Source of the DNA: Commensalibacter papalotli
GTDB lineage: Bacteria > Pseudomonadota > Alphaproteobacteria > Acetobacterales > Acetobacteraceae
Direction of reading: 5' to 3'
DNA: 64,000 bases
Assembly: GCF_947179115.1 (NCBI RefSeq)
Contig: NZ_CAMXCI010000001.1
Location: 496,001-560,000, forward strand
Every line of letters starts with the position of its first letter. The stretch's first letter is position 1. Both the position numbers and the translations under genes were made by a program. The notes under the pieces were generated by a model, which was not told the DNA's origin, made no database searches, and was given only the letters and a program-made list of their open reading frames with translations. Below are positions 1 through 9,205 of the stretch, piece after piece.

Positions 1-848
1 GTTAAAATCAAGAACATTACATTTTGTTCAACTTGAACGGCTCCAAAAAAGGCATTATTGCTTTGTGTCCAATCCAGAAAGCGTAAATTTTCTTCTCTGA
101 ACTCTGAAATCAACGCCTGCGTGGTTTTTTGAACTTTTGCGGGGTCTGTCGTCGATATCTGTATTCCTATTACACCATCTTTGATTTGAAAGAATTTTTG
201 CGCTGCCGAAATGGGCAAGAATACATAACTTGAATTATATTCATGCATTCCAGAATCAAAAATCCCCACCACTGTATATGCTTTGATACGAGGAATATTC
301 CCCATTACGGTTGCAGAACCTTGTGGAGAAATTAAAGTTACTTTGGAGCCAATTCCAAGACCTGCGCGATCTGCCAAGGTTTTTCCAATAACAATCGCAT
401 CATCCCCTTTGAAACGCTCAAAAGATTCTGGAGTCAGGCTTTTACTGACTACTGTTAATTTTTTCAACCCTTCGGCACTCATGCCGCGCACCATGCCCCC
501 AGAATTATAATTACCAGCACTTAATAAAACTTGGCCCTCTGTAAAAGGAATAGCTACTTTAACACCAGGGATTTTTTCCATACGTGAAGCCAAACGATCA
601 TAATCAGTAATAGGCTGAGGGCCATTATAGGACATTTGTCCATAGACACTCAGATCCCCATTCAACCCCAAAATGCGACCCAATAAATCATCTTTAAAGC
701 CGTTCATCACCGCCATAACGACAATTAATGTACCAACTCCAAGAGCAATTCCGATCAAGGAAAAAATAGCAATCACAGAGACAAAGCGTTCCCCTTTGCG
801 AGCTCGCAAGTAACGTTTTGCCACCATTCTTTCAAAAGAACCAAACAT
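1..848 (-). CDS. lolC: Lipoprotein-releasing ABC transporter permease (LolC/LolE family), 3' end outside window
   Basis: This reading frame starts at ATG 848 and stays open to the window edge, so about 282 N-terminal codons are seen and the C-terminus is missing. The N-terminus (MFGSFERMVAKRYLRARKG, then a hydrophobic segment at about residues 22-45 and VMAVMNGFKDDLLGRILGLNG) is characteristic of LolC/LolE permeases. These work with the ATPase LolD to extract lipoproteins from the inner membrane for LolA-dependent transport to the outer membrane. After the first membrane helix comes the large periplasmic domain. The start lies 5 bp after the proS stop, so the two are co-transcribed, as in many alphaproteobacteria. 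I cannot separate LolC from LolE, because many alphaproteobacteria have a single permease type. Confidence 0.88.
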   Translation of the reverse strand, partial: MFGSFERMVAKRYLRARKGERFVSVIAIFSLIGIALGVGTLIVVMAVMNGFKDDLLGRILGLNGDLSVYGQMSYNGPQPITDYDRLASRMEKIPGVKVAIPFTEGQVLLSAGNYNSGGMVRGMSAEGLKKLTVVSKSLTPESFERFKGDDAIVIGKTLADRAGLGIGSKVTLISPQGSATVMGNIPRIKAYTVVGIFDSGMHEYNSSYVFLPISAAQKFFQIKDGVIGIQISTTDPAKVQKTTQALISEFREENLRFLDWTQSNNAFFGAVQVEQNVMFLIL

Positions 849-853
849 ATTTA

Positions 854-2176
854 TTAATCCTGATGAGAAGCCATATATTCCATAATCTGATCCACAGGAA
901 CCTCAGCACGCATTCCTGTCTTTCTACGTTTAATCTCGACAATATTCTGTGCAACTCCACGAGGCCCTACAATAATTTGCCAAGGATGTCCCATTAAGTC
1001 TGCATCCGCAAATTTTGCACCAGCACGTTCATCACGATCATCATAAAGAAAATTATCTGGATCTGTTTGATACAATGACTCACACACATCTTTACAGGCT
1101 TGATCTTTCATACCCAAATTAATAATCACCGCTTTAAAAGGGGCAACATTATCAGGCCAAATAATTCCATTATCATCGTGTGAAGATTCTATAATTGCCC
1201 CAACTAGACGAGAAACCCCAATACCGTATGATCCCATATGCGGATAAAGTTTTTTACTGTCTGGGCCAGCTACAGAAACATCCATTGACTCAGTATATTT
1301 GGTGCCAAAATAGAAAATTTGGCCAACTTCAATTCCGCGTCCTTCACATTTTCTTTCCTGAGGGACTTTTTCCCACTCAGCTTCATCATGTTTTTCATCA
1401 GTAGCTGCATAAAAGCTGGTCATACGGGTAAAGAATGAAGCAAGAGAGTTTTTATCTTCAATATCGACTGGCATTTCCAACCAATTTTGTTCTGCAAATG
1501 CAGAATCAAAGAAAATACCACTTTCACCCGTAGGGGCTAAAATAATAAACTCATGACTAAGATCCCCACCAATAGGGCCTGTATCCGCCAACATTGGAAT
1601 AGCTTTGACACCAATCCGTTGGAATGTACGTAGATAAGCCAACATCATTTTATGATAGGTTACAACAGCACTGTCGTAATCTGCATCAAAGCTGTAACCA
1701 TCTTTCATATAGAATTCACGACCACGCATAACCCCAAAACGAGGGCGAATTTCGTCTCTGAATTTCCACTGAATTTGATATAATAAAGCTGGCAACCCCT
1801 TATATGATGTTACAAATTGATCAAAAATATCTGTAATCATTTCCTCGTTTGTTGGTCCATATAGCAAATCACGTTTATGGCGATCAACAATACGCAACAT
1901 TTCAGGTCCATATGCGTCATAACGTCCAGAACGCTTCCACAGATCTGCTGATTGCAAGGTTGGCATTAACACTTCTTGAGCATTAATAGCATCTTGTTCC
2001 GCACGAACAATATCGGCTATTTTATTTAATACACGTAAGCCAGCTGGTAACCAGGCATAAATACCCGAAGACATTTGGCGAACCATTCCTGTTCTGAGCA
2101 TCAAACGATGAGAGGCAATTTGAGCTTCTGCTGGAACTTCTTTTAATGTTGGAAGAAAACTTGAGGATAAACGCAT
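854..2176 (-). CDS. proS: Prolyl-tRNA synthetase, short form without editing insertion
   Basis: Class II aminoacyl-tRNA synthetase that charges tRNA-Pro in the cytoplasm. The 440-aa protein has GPTNEE at about residues 107-112, the class II motif 2 region (FRDEIRPRFGVMRGREF, about 139-155), a motif 3 stretch with GSYGIGVSRL, and a C-terminal anticodon-binding domain. E. coli ProS is about 572 aa and carries an editing domain (INS) between motifs 2 and 3. That domain is absent here, which is the known alphaproteobacterial short form. The gene follows the rnj terminator and is 5 bp upstream of the lol permease gene. A tRNA-Pro(GGG) substrate gene is at 57.9 kb. Confidence 0.97.
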   Translation of the reverse strand: MRLSSSFLPTLKEVPAEAQIASHRLMLRTGMVRQMSSGIYAWLPAGLRVLNKIADIVRAEQDAINAQEVLMPTLQSADLWKRSGRYDAYGPEMLRIVDRHKRDLLYGPTNEEMITDIFDQFVTSYKGLPALLYQIQWKFRDEIRPRFGVMRGREFYMKDGYSFDADYDSAVVTYHKMMLAYLRTFQRIGVKAIPMLADTGPIGGDLSHEFIILAPTGESGIFFDSAFAEQNWLEMPVDIEDKNSLASFFTRMTSFYAATDEKHDEAEWEKVPQERKCEGRGIEVGQIFYFGTKYTESMDVSVAGPDSKKLYPHMGSYGIGVSRLVGAIIESSHDDNGIIWPDNVAPFKAVIINLGMKDQACKDVCESLYQTDPDNFLYDDRDERAGAKFADADLMGHPWQIIVGPRGVAQNIVEIKRRKTGMRAEVPVDQIMEYMASHQD

Positions 2177-2211
2177 AGATTAATCAATCCTGAACTAAGG
2201 GATATAGAGCA

Positions 2212-2240
2212 TAAAAAAGAATCCCATTATAATGGGATTC
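2212..2240 (-). terminator. Rho-independent terminator after rnj
   Basis: A perfect 22-bp palindrome (2219-2240, arms GAATCCCATTA / TAATGGGATTC) is followed on the minus strand by a run of T residues (2213-2218). It lies 10 bp beyond the rnj stop and upstream of proS, so it would end the nuo-birA-coaX-rnj transcript. Confidence 0.82.
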
Positions 2241-2250
2241 TATTAAAAAG

Positions 2251-3897
2251 TTAAAGACGTAATAAATGAATCTCTACCAAAGGTTTCTTTTTTAATCGAC
2301 GTCCTAAAATACGGCGTAGGATAACTTTGGCACTTTCGGTTAATTCATCGTCATTTAAACGGATTTTTTGAGGTAAACGTTCTATAGCCTCCCCAAATTC
2401 ATCAATAACATCATCGAATTCTTCGTCATATTGATCAAATAACCCTGGGGCACTGATATTAGGGTCACTCAACAACTCACCATTCATATTCACAGCGAAA
2501 CTGGCAACGACAACGCCATTATATAACATCCGTCGCCTTGCAGTAAGAACATCCCCACCTATAGATAACAAACGGCTGCCATCAATAACCAAACGTCCAT
2601 AAGGTGCACCACCTATAATTTTTGGTTTCCCTGGCCCTAAACGTAAAATATCACCATCTTCTAATAAAATCGGCTCGGCACCATATTCTTTGGCAACATT
2701 AGCCTGTCCATTCAGATGAATCCACTCCCCGTGCACAGGTATTCCATAAGTAGGCTTTACCAGCTTATAGAGTTCACATACTTCTTCATAACAAGCATGT
2801 CCAGAAGCATGAACAAAATGATCGCGTGACGTAATCACTTTGGCACCACGACGTGCAAGATTATCTTGAACACGCATAATAGCCAGCTCGTTTCCTGGAA
2901 TAGTACGGCTACTATAAATAACGGTATCTCCAGATCCAAAAGCAATATGTTGATGTACATCAAAAGAAATACGCGTTAACGCAGAACGTTCCTCACCTTG
3001 ACTGCCTGTAACAATAAAAATGACATGATCAAGATCAACATCATTCATATTTTGTTCAGTAAAAAATGGAGGAATATCAGCAAGATATCCATTTTCTCTG
3101 GCAGCAACCTCAAGGTTTTTTAAAGAACGACCAATAATTACAACAGGGCGATTTGCTTTTTTAGCAGCATAAGCAATACTTTCGACACGAGAAACATTAC
3201 TTGCAAAACAAGTAACAGCTACCCTGCCCTTAATACTGCCTATTAAATCAATCAAACTACGTCGAACTTGAGCCTCTGATTCTGGAGCACGTTTGACAAT
3301 AACATTGGTACTGTCACATACCATTGCTAAAACACCCTCACGCCCTAATTCAGCGAATTTTTCTAAATTAGTAACGTTTCCAATCACAGGTTCAGGATCA
3401 AGTTTCCAATCCCCCGTATGTAACACATTACCATAAGGGGTACGAATAAAAACACTTTGTGCTTCTGGAATAGAATGCGTAACAGGAATAAATTCCAAAT
3501 CAAATTCACCAATATTAAAACGATCTTCCATTTTAATAAGACGAATTGTCACATCTTCCAACATTCCTGCTTCACGTAATTTACGCCTTAAAATCGACGC
3601 TGCAAACTTGGTTGCATAAACAGGGCACTCCAGATCTGGCCACAGATATGCAACAGCACCAATATGATCTTCATGAGCATGCGTAATGACCAATGCCAAC
3701 AAATCATCTTTTTGACGTGCGATAAATTCTGGATCTGGAACCATAATATCTGCTTCTGGCATGTCATTACCAGTAAAGCCAATTCCACAATCAATGGCCA
3801 ACCATTTACCGTTTAAACGATAAAGGTTAAAATTCATACCAATCTCACCCGTTCCACCTAATGGAAGAAAAGCAAAATCGTTTACTTGTTCATTCAT
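2251..3897 (-). CDS. rnj: Ribonuclease J
   Basis: Metallo-beta-lactamase/beta-CASP ribonuclease with endo- and 5'-3' exonuclease activity, involved in mRNA turnover and rRNA maturation. The 548-aa protein shows the zinc-binding signature HAHEDHIGA at about residues 73-81, GDWKLDPEP (metal ligand) near 160, GSQGEE in the beta-CASP domain, HASGHA and the late PVHGEW motif. Length matches alphaproteobacterial RNase J (about 550). Position directly after coaX (23 bp) and before proS is a conserved alphaproteobacterial arrangement. The start ATG 3897 has only modest upstream purine content, but the N-terminus aligns with the family. Confidence 0.96.
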   Translation of the reverse strand: MNEQVNDFAFLPLGGTGEIGMNFNLYRLNGKWLAIDCGIGFTGNDMPEADIMVPDPEFIARQKDDLLALVITHAHEDHIGAVAYLWPDLECPVYATKFAASILRRKLREAGMLEDVTIRLIKMEDRFNIGEFDLEFIPVTHSIPEAQSVFIRTPYGNVLHTGDWKLDPEPVIGNVTNLEKFAELGREGVLAMVCDSTNVIVKRAPESEAQVRRSLIDLIGSIKGRVAVTCFASNVSRVESIAYAAKKANRPVVIIGRSLKNLEVAARENGYLADIPPFFTEQNMNDVDLDHVIFIVTGSQGEERSALTRISFDVHQHIAFGSGDTVIYSSRTIPGNELAIMRVQDNLARRGAKVITSRDHFVHASGHACYEEVCELYKLVKPTYGIPVHGEWIHLNGQANVAKEYGAEPILLEDGDILRLGPGKPKIIGGAPYGRLVIDGSRLLSIGGDVLTARRRMLYNGVVVASFAVNMNGELLSDPNISAPGLFDQYDEEFDDVIDEFGEAIERLPQKIRLNDDELTESAKVILRRILGRRLKKKPLVEIHLLRL

Positions 3898-3920
3898 ATC
3901 TATCCTTTATAATTCTATAT

Positions 3921-4703
3921 TTATATTTTGTTTCCTGATGAATTCTTATCTGCAAGGATTCTTAACCCTTCCAATGTTAATTCCGAATTAATTTCTTTAA
4001 AAACAGGGGTTCCTTCAGCAAGTAACGGTGCCAAGCCCCCTGTACCAACAACTGTAATTTCAGATACTAAAAATTCTTTTTTTATACGCTCTATAATGCC
4101 TTCAATGAGCCCAATATATCCCCAGTAAATACCAGACCTCATCGCACCAATCGTTTCTTTTCCTATCACAGATTGAGGTCTACCTATACCAATTCTGGGC
4201 AATCTTGCCGCTGCACTATGAAGTGCCTCCAAAGACAGGGTTAATCCTGGTGAGATAACCCCTCCACAATAATTTCCATCTTGATCTACAACATCAAACG
4301 TTGTTGCTGTTCCCAAATCCACAACAACCAACGGACCACCATATAATTGATGTGCAGCCAATCCATTTAATAAACGATCAACACCAACTTCTTTGGGGTT
4401 ATCTGTTCTGATTTCAAACCCCCAATCCAAAGACGAAGATGCCACAATAGGATCAACCAAAAACCATTTCCGACATAATAAAAGCAATTGATATAAAACA
4501 GGTGGAACAACGGTTCCGATAATTGCACGAGTAATTTTATCTGCAGGAATGTTATGTTTTGACATTAAAAAGAATAATGTAGCTGCATATTCATCTGACG
4601 TTCGATTAGCCATTGTCGCAAAACGCCACGTTCCTAACCATTTATTCCCATCATGAACTGCAAATACAATATTTGTATTACCAACATCAATCACCAAAAG
4701 CAA
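3921..4703 (-). CDS. coaX: Type III pantothenate kinase
   Basis: Catalyses ATP-dependent phosphorylation of pantothenate, the first step of coenzyme A synthesis. The 260-aa protein carries the ASKHA-fold motifs: DVGNTN at residues 6-11 (phosphate binding), GVDRLLNGLAA from about 107, and DLGTATTFDVV from about 129. The start appears to be TTG at 4703: the family begins MLLxIDxGNTN and no ATG exists at that place. It begins 2 bp after the birA stop, implying translational coupling, which may explain the weak start. The neighbourhood birA-coaX-rnj is conserved in alphaproteobacteria. Confidence 0.95.
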   Translation of the reverse strand: MLLVIDVGNTNIVFAVHDGNKWLGTWRFATMANRTSDEYAATLFFLMSKHNIPADKITRAIIGTVVPPVLYQLLLLCRKWFLVDPIVASSSLDWGFEIRTDNPKEVGVDRLLNGLAAHQLYGGPLVVVDLGTATTFDVVDQDGNYCGGVISPGLTLSLEALHSAAARLPRIGIGRPQSVIGKETIGAMRSGIYWGYIGLIEGIIERIKKEFLVSEITVVGTGGLAPLLAEGTPVFKEINSELTLEGLRILADKNSSGNKI

Positions 4704-4705
4704 TT

Positions 4706-5467
4706 TTACTTATCCCTACTTTGACCCAAACAAAGCAACTCACCAGCTGAAAAACTTTCAATGGCAGTTTGAGTTTGTAATAACAAAAAACCTCTATTAT
4801 CTATTCCTTTATATTTACCCTTATAAGAATTATTTCCTTGATTGACAATTAATGATGTGTCCAAAGGCAAACTTCTTTGTAACCAGGATTCTCGAATAAA
4901 AGCTTGTTTTCCCTTTATTAAACATATAATCCAATAAGTTAAATACTCTCTTACTTTCTCAGAAACTTCGGTTGCTTGAGGAAGATCTTTATTAAAAAAA
5001 TCCTTTAAACAACCAAGCTCTTTACCTTCAATCACGGGTGCTGAATGAATATTCAATCCAAATCCAAACACTAACCATTCCAAAATATCGGGATATTGGA
5101 CATAACTTTCAATGAGTATACCCGCTATTTTTTTATTTTGGTAAACTAAATCATTAGGCCATTTAATATATAAGTCAGCAGAAGAACCACATAATTCGTC
5201 CACTGCATCGTATAAAGCCAAAGATGCTATAAAAGGCACCCAACTCACTTGTTCAATAGAAAATGAAGGCCAATATAAAAAAGATAATGCCAAATTTCCA
5301 GTCGGCTCAACCCATCCACGTCCACGACTTCCTCTAGGAGCCGTCTGGAAATCTGTCAACACAGCCAAATTGAGTTTTTTTCTCAATTTGGCTTGTTCGA
5401 TACAATAATCATTTGTTGAAGGCAAAGTATGATAATGTTCTACCTGCCAGATAATGCTACTATCCAC
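4706..5467 (-). CDS. birA: Biotin--[acetyl-CoA-carboxylase] ligase
   Basis: Attaches biotin to the carrier protein of acetyl-CoA carboxylase. The 253-aa protein contains the biotinyl-AMP motif GSRGRGWVEPTGNLALS (about residues 46-62), KWPNDL at 102-107 and KIAGIL at 113-118. There is no N-terminal helix-turn-helix, so this is a monofunctional ligase rather than an E. coli-type repressor. The start is GTG at 5467, 14 bp after the nuoN stop, placing it in the nuo transcript. Confidence 0.95.
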   Translation of the reverse strand: MDSSIIWQVEHYHTLPSTNDYCIEQAKLRKKLNLAVLTDFQTAPRGSRGRGWVEPTGNLALSFLYWPSFSIEQVSWVPFIASLALYDAVDELCGSSADLYIKWPNDLVYQNKKIAGILIESYVQYPDILEWLVFGFGLNIHSAPVIEGKELGCLKDFFNKDLPQATEVSEKVREYLTYWIICLIKGKQAFIRESWLQRSLPLDTSLIVNQGNNSYKGKYKGIDNRGFLLLQTQTAIESFSAGELLCLGQSRDK

Positions 5468-5481
5468 CTTACCCTACAACA

Positions 5482-6906
5482 TCAATGAAATAAAGACCGC
5501 GCTGCAATTTGTCCCATTTCTAACATTGGTGACAAAAAGAGTAAAAATATTACTGTTATGGTACCCATACTAAATGAGATAAAAGATAAAGATAAAGAAC
5601 GTTTGTCCAAAGGCTCGGCAGCTTTATCAAAAAACATGATTTTTATAATTCTTAAATAGAAAAATGCACCCACAGCACTAGCTAACAGACCAATAATAGT
5701 TAAAACATATAGATCTGCAGCTAAAGCAGCTTTAAACACTAAGAATTTACCAAAAAAACCAGCTAATGGTGGCACACCAGCCATACTAAACATAAAAATA
5801 GCCATTGCTGTTGCTATACCTGGATCTGTCTTACCCAAACCTGCTAAATCATTAATATTTTCAACAACATGTCCCCTGCGAGACATCGCAGCAATCACAG
5901 CAAATGTGCCAATATTCATAAATAAATATGTTGTTAAATAAATTAATGTTCCCATCACACCATCGGGTGTTGCCGCAGCCAACCCAACCAAAGCATATCC
6001 CATATGTGAAATAGAAGAATATGCCATCATCCGTTTAATGTTCGTTTGAGCAATTGCTCCAACACTACCAATAATAATAGATAAAACAGCAATCACTTCA
6101 ATTAATAATTGCCATTGTGGAGATAATGCTCCAAAAGGACCTACCATTAAACGTAAGAATAATGCAAAAGCGGCGAATTTTGGTGCTGTTGACAAAAATG
6201 TTGTCACAGGTGTTGGTGCACCTTGATAAACATCAGGTGTCCACATGTGAAATGGAACGGCTGAAATCTTAAAACACAATCCAACCAATACAAAAACTAA
6301 ACCAATAGCAAACCCAGCTGATAAAGCATGATCTGAAGCAATAATATGGTGAATATTTTCATATCCCATGCCACCAGAAAAACCATAAATCATGGAAATT
6401 CCATATAGCAAAATTCCAGAAGCAACAGATCCTAGAATAAAATATTTAATTCCAGATTCAGCTGAAAATACACTTTGGCGATCAATGGCACATAAAATAT
6501 ATAAAGCCAAAGATGATAACTCAAGCCCCATATACAATGTCATCAAATTATTAGATGACACCATAATCATTGCACCCACTGTTGAGAAAACAATTAGGGC
6601 AATAAATTCAAAACAATTAGTATTATTTTTTCCATTAAAATCAATAGATAAAATAATACATAAAAAGCCTGATATAATAATTAAAAGCTTCATATAGCGA
6701 GAGAATTCATCATTGATAAATAATCCATGATATCCCAAGCCATTTTGAACAGTTAATGTTAAGAAACCAACTGCAACAAAAGCAGCAATCGAAAGAATCG
6801 CACAAGGGAAGAAAGCATTTCCTTTCTTCTCAAATGAACCCCATAAAAGAATAATAAGACCGCTGATTGATAAAACAATCTCTGGAATAGCAAGTGTCCA
6901 ATTCAT
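5482..6906 (-). CDS. nuoN: NADH-quinone oxidoreductase subunit N
   Basis: Membrane-arm, antiporter-like subunit of complex I. It is 474 aa, close to the usual length of about 480, with roughly 14 hydrophobic segments. It shows NuoN signatures: MTLYMGLELSSLALYILCA near 120-140, KISAVPFHMWTPDVYQGAPT near 220-240 and MMAYSSISHMGYALVGL near 290. It is preceded at only 24 bp by nuoL. In almost all bacterial nuo operons nuoM sits between these two genes, and here there is no room for it. It is followed by birA. Confidence 0.97.
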   Translation of the reverse strand: MNWTLAIPEIVLSISGLIILLWGSFEKKGNAFFPCAILSIAAFVAVGFLTLTVQNGLGYHGLFINDEFSRYMKLLIIISGFLCIILSIDFNGKNNTNCFEFIALIVFSTVGAMIMVSSNNLMTLYMGLELSSLALYILCAIDRQSVFSAESGIKYFILGSVASGILLYGISMIYGFSGGMGYENIHHIIASDHALSAGFAIGLVFVLVGLCFKISAVPFHMWTPDVYQGAPTPVTTFLSTAPKFAAFALFLRLMVGPFGALSPQWQLLIEVIAVLSIIIGSVGAIAQTNIKRMMAYSSISHMGYALVGLAAATPDGVMGTLIYLTTYLFMNIGTFAVIAAMSRRGHVVENINDLAGLGKTDPGIATAMAIFMFSMAGVPPLAGFFGKFLVFKAALAADLYVLTIIGLLASAVGAFFYLRIIKIMFFDKAAEPLDKRSLSLSFISFSMGTITVIFLLFLSPMLEMGQIAARSLFH

Positions 6907-6930
6907 CGGATTAATCCTGACTTTCTAATA

Positions 6931-8877
6931 TCAATGATAGATCAGGAAAGTGGCAAGTACCACCACCAACCCAATTGCCATGGTAAAAGCATACAAAGCA
7001 AAAGACCCATTTTGTGTCCAAGATACAGTTTTTGCTGAACGATTGGTAATTCGTGCAATAGAAACAGGCATCCCCTGGACAATCTCTTCATCACCCACTT
7101 TCCATAAAACCTTTGATAATGCGAGATAAGGACGAACAAAAATAAAATCATATAACTTGTCGAAATACCATGCATTTAATAGGAATTGATATACCCCTTT
7201 TAATCCAGATGCCGCAGCAACAGGGATTTTCGGAACTGCAATATAACAAACAAATGCAACAATAATACCCAACACACCCAAAACCAAAGGCGTTTTTGCA
7301 ATTAAGTAAGGTGTATGATGCATTAAACTCATAATTTGATTAGAAGGCGCATTGAAAATAGCCCCCCCCCAGAATGCGACTTGATGCACACCAATATAAT
7401 ATGGTGCGAGCACAATCCCACCAATAGTCGCCCCAGTTGCTAACACACACATCGGTAATGTCATTACTAAGGAAGATTCATGCGCATGATCATAAATTTT
7501 TTGATCTCTTGGTTTGCCATGAAATACCAAAAATAATAAACGCCAGCTGTAAAATGCTGTTAAAAATGCTGTAATCGCTGTCATAATCCAAGCATAATGA
7601 CCAACACTACCACCAAACATCCATGCGGCTTCTAATATCGCATCTTTAGACCAATAACCTGCAAAAGGGAAAATCCCACCAAGTGCTAAACACCCAATCC
7701 ACATTAATAAACAAGTAGCTGGTAACTTTTTATACAAACCACCCATTTTAAACATATCTTGTTCATCATGAAGAGCATGAATAACAGAACCTGCACCAAG
7801 GAATAATAAAGCTTTAAAAAATGCATGCGTTGTTAAATGAAACAAAGCTACTTGATAAGCACCAACACCAACCGCAACAAACATATATCCCAATTGAGAA
7901 CAAGTTGAATATGCAATTGATTTTTTGATATCAGGCTGAGCTAAGGCAACAGTCCCGGCAAAGAATGCTGTAGTTGCGCCTATGATTACAATAAACATTT
8001 TAACATGTGGCGCAAATTCTACCAATGGAGACATACGTGCCATCAAGAAAATACCCGCCGTAACCATTGTAGCAGCATGTATTAATGCTGATACAGGGGT
8101 TGGTCCTTCCATAGCATCGGGTAACCATACATGCAAGAACAATTGAGCTGACTTACCCATTGCCCCAATGAATAATAAAAGTGCAATAAATTCATAAGCT
8201 TGAAAGCTATATCCACATAAATGATATTGAGTTTGCGCTAGCTCTGGGATTTTATGAAAAATATCATCATAAAACACAGAACCAGAAAGGATGAACAATA
8301 CACAAATCCCGACGAGGAAAAATAAATCTGCAATACGATTAACTACAAATGCCTTAATAGCAGCAGCAACGGCTGATGGGCGTGTATACCAATATCCAAT
8401 TAATAAGTAACTGGATAAACCCACAGCTTCCCAACCAAAGAATAATTCAATTAAATTATCTGAGGTTATCAGCATTAACATACTAAATGTAAACAAGGAT
8501 AAATACGCAAAGAACCGATAAGTCGGCATTGAATCATGAGCCATATACCCAATGCTGTAAATATGCACTAACAACGATACGCTTGTAACCATTGTCAACA
8601 TTGATACAGACAACATATCCATTCTTAGATACCAGGTAGCGTTAAAATTACCTGCGTGGATCCAATCAATTAATGGAACCGTTACGCCTCCAGCGTTGGA
8701 ATTCAACAAGTGCCCTAAAACACACCATGAACAAGCAACGGCAATAATCATTCCTAAAATAGAAATAAATTTAGCAAAGTTGTCGCCAATTACCCGTCCC
8801 AGTAAACCTGCTATTAAAAATCCACCCAAAGGTGCAAATACAGCTATGGCAAATAACGATGATGCTATTGGTGTCAT
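6931..8877 (-). CDS. nuoL: NADH-quinone oxidoreductase subunit L
   Basis: Distal antiporter-like proton-pumping subunit of complex I, 648 aa. NuoL identity rests on WYLRMDMLSVSML, IELFFGWEAVGLSSYLLIGYW (about 143-164, carrying the conserved Glu), KSAQLFLHVWLPDAMEGPTPVSALIHAATMVTAGIFL (about 240-275), and the long C-terminal extension with a lateral helix and a final membrane helix that NuoM and NuoN lack. The length is normal, so it is not a NuoL-NuoM fusion. A run of nine G residues interrupts the C-terminal third (codons for W-G-G-A) but keeps the frame. The gene is 7 bp after nuoK. Confidence 0.97.
   Translation of the reverse strand: MTPIASSLFAIAVFAPLGGFLIAGLLGRVIGDNFAKFISILGMIIAVACSWCVLGHLLNSNAGGVTVPLIDWIHAGNFNATWYLRMDMLSVSMLTMVTSVSLLVHIYSIGYMAHDSMPTYRFFAYLSLFTFSMLMLITSDNLIELFFGWEAVGLSSYLLIGYWYTRPSAVAAAIKAFVVNRIADLFFLVGICVLFILSGSVFYDDIFHKIPELAQTQYHLCGYSFQAYEFIALLLFIGAMGKSAQLFLHVWLPDAMEGPTPVSALIHAATMVTAGIFLMARMSPLVEFAPHVKMFIVIIGATTAFFAGTVALAQPDIKKSIAYSTCSQLGYMFVAVGVGAYQVALFHLTTHAFFKALLFLGAGSVIHALHDEQDMFKMGGLYKKLPATCLLMWIGCLALGGIFPFAGYWSKDAILEAAWMFGGSVGHYAWIMTAITAFLTAFYSWRLLFLVFHGKPRDQKIYDHAHESSLVMTLPMCVLATGATIGGIVLAPYYIGVHQVAFWGGAIFNAPSNQIMSLMHHTPYLIAKTPLVLGVLGIIVAFVCYIAVPKIPVAAASGLKGVYQFLLNAWYFDKLYDFIFVRPYLALSKVLWKVGDEEIVQGMPVSIARITNRSAKTVSWTQNGSFALYAFTMAIGLVVVLATFLIYH
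7362..7370 (-). repeat. Nine-base G homopolymer inside nuoL
   Basis: Nine consecutive C on the plus strand (G on the coding strand) within nuoL, spanning Trp-Gly-Gly-Ala codons. Such tracts are rare in an AT-rich genome and are prone to slipped-strand mispairing or sequencing error; as printed, the frame is intact. Confidence 0.9.
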
Positions 8878-8884
8878 TTTCCCA

Positions 8885-9205
8885 TTATCCCTTCATCATC
8901 GTCGTATCTTGAACTTCTACAGAGTGACGGTTTCTATAATAAACCATCACAATCGCAAGCCCAATTGCAGATTCCGCAGCAGCAACCGTTAAGGTAAACA
9001 TCACCATGACTTGGCCTGTAAGATTTCCAAAAGCCGAAGAAAAAGTAATCAAATTCAGATTTGCAGATAGCAACATCATTTCAATCGACATTAAAATAAC
9101 AATTAAATTTTTTCTGCTTGCAAAAATACCAAACAAACCAATCGCAAATAAAAGTGCACTTACAATCATATAAGGAGCAACCCCCACTGTATTCAAAATA
9201 TTCAT
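8885..9205 (-). CDS. nuoK: NADH-quinone oxidoreductase subunit K
   Basis: Small membrane subunit of complex I at the junction of the peripheral and membrane arms. The 106-aa protein has three hydrophobic helices and the family pattern GIFASRKNLIVILMSIEMM (about 25-43, with the conserved Glu in IELM/IEMM) and a second acidic residue in ESAIGLAIVM near 78-87. It is the usual length (about 100). Its start overlaps the end of nuoJ by 4 bp (ATGA), so translation is coupled. Confidence 0.97.
   Translation of the reverse strand: MNILNTVGVAPYMIVSALLFAIGLFGIFASRKNLIVILMSIEMMLLSANLNLITFSSAFGNLTGQVMVMFTLTVAAAESAIGLAIVMVYYRNRHSVEVQDTTMMKG

Noticed and set aside
283..510. 75-codon plus-strand frame over the lol permease
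   Set aside because: It is the shadow of the minus-strand LolC/E gene, whose codons and protein motifs are clearly real; the plus-strand translation is low complexity.
5482..8877. Possibility that nuoM is hidden as a fusion or in another frame
   Set aside because: NuoL and NuoN both have normal lengths and boundaries, and only 24 bp lie between them; no other frame here shows NuoM motifs.
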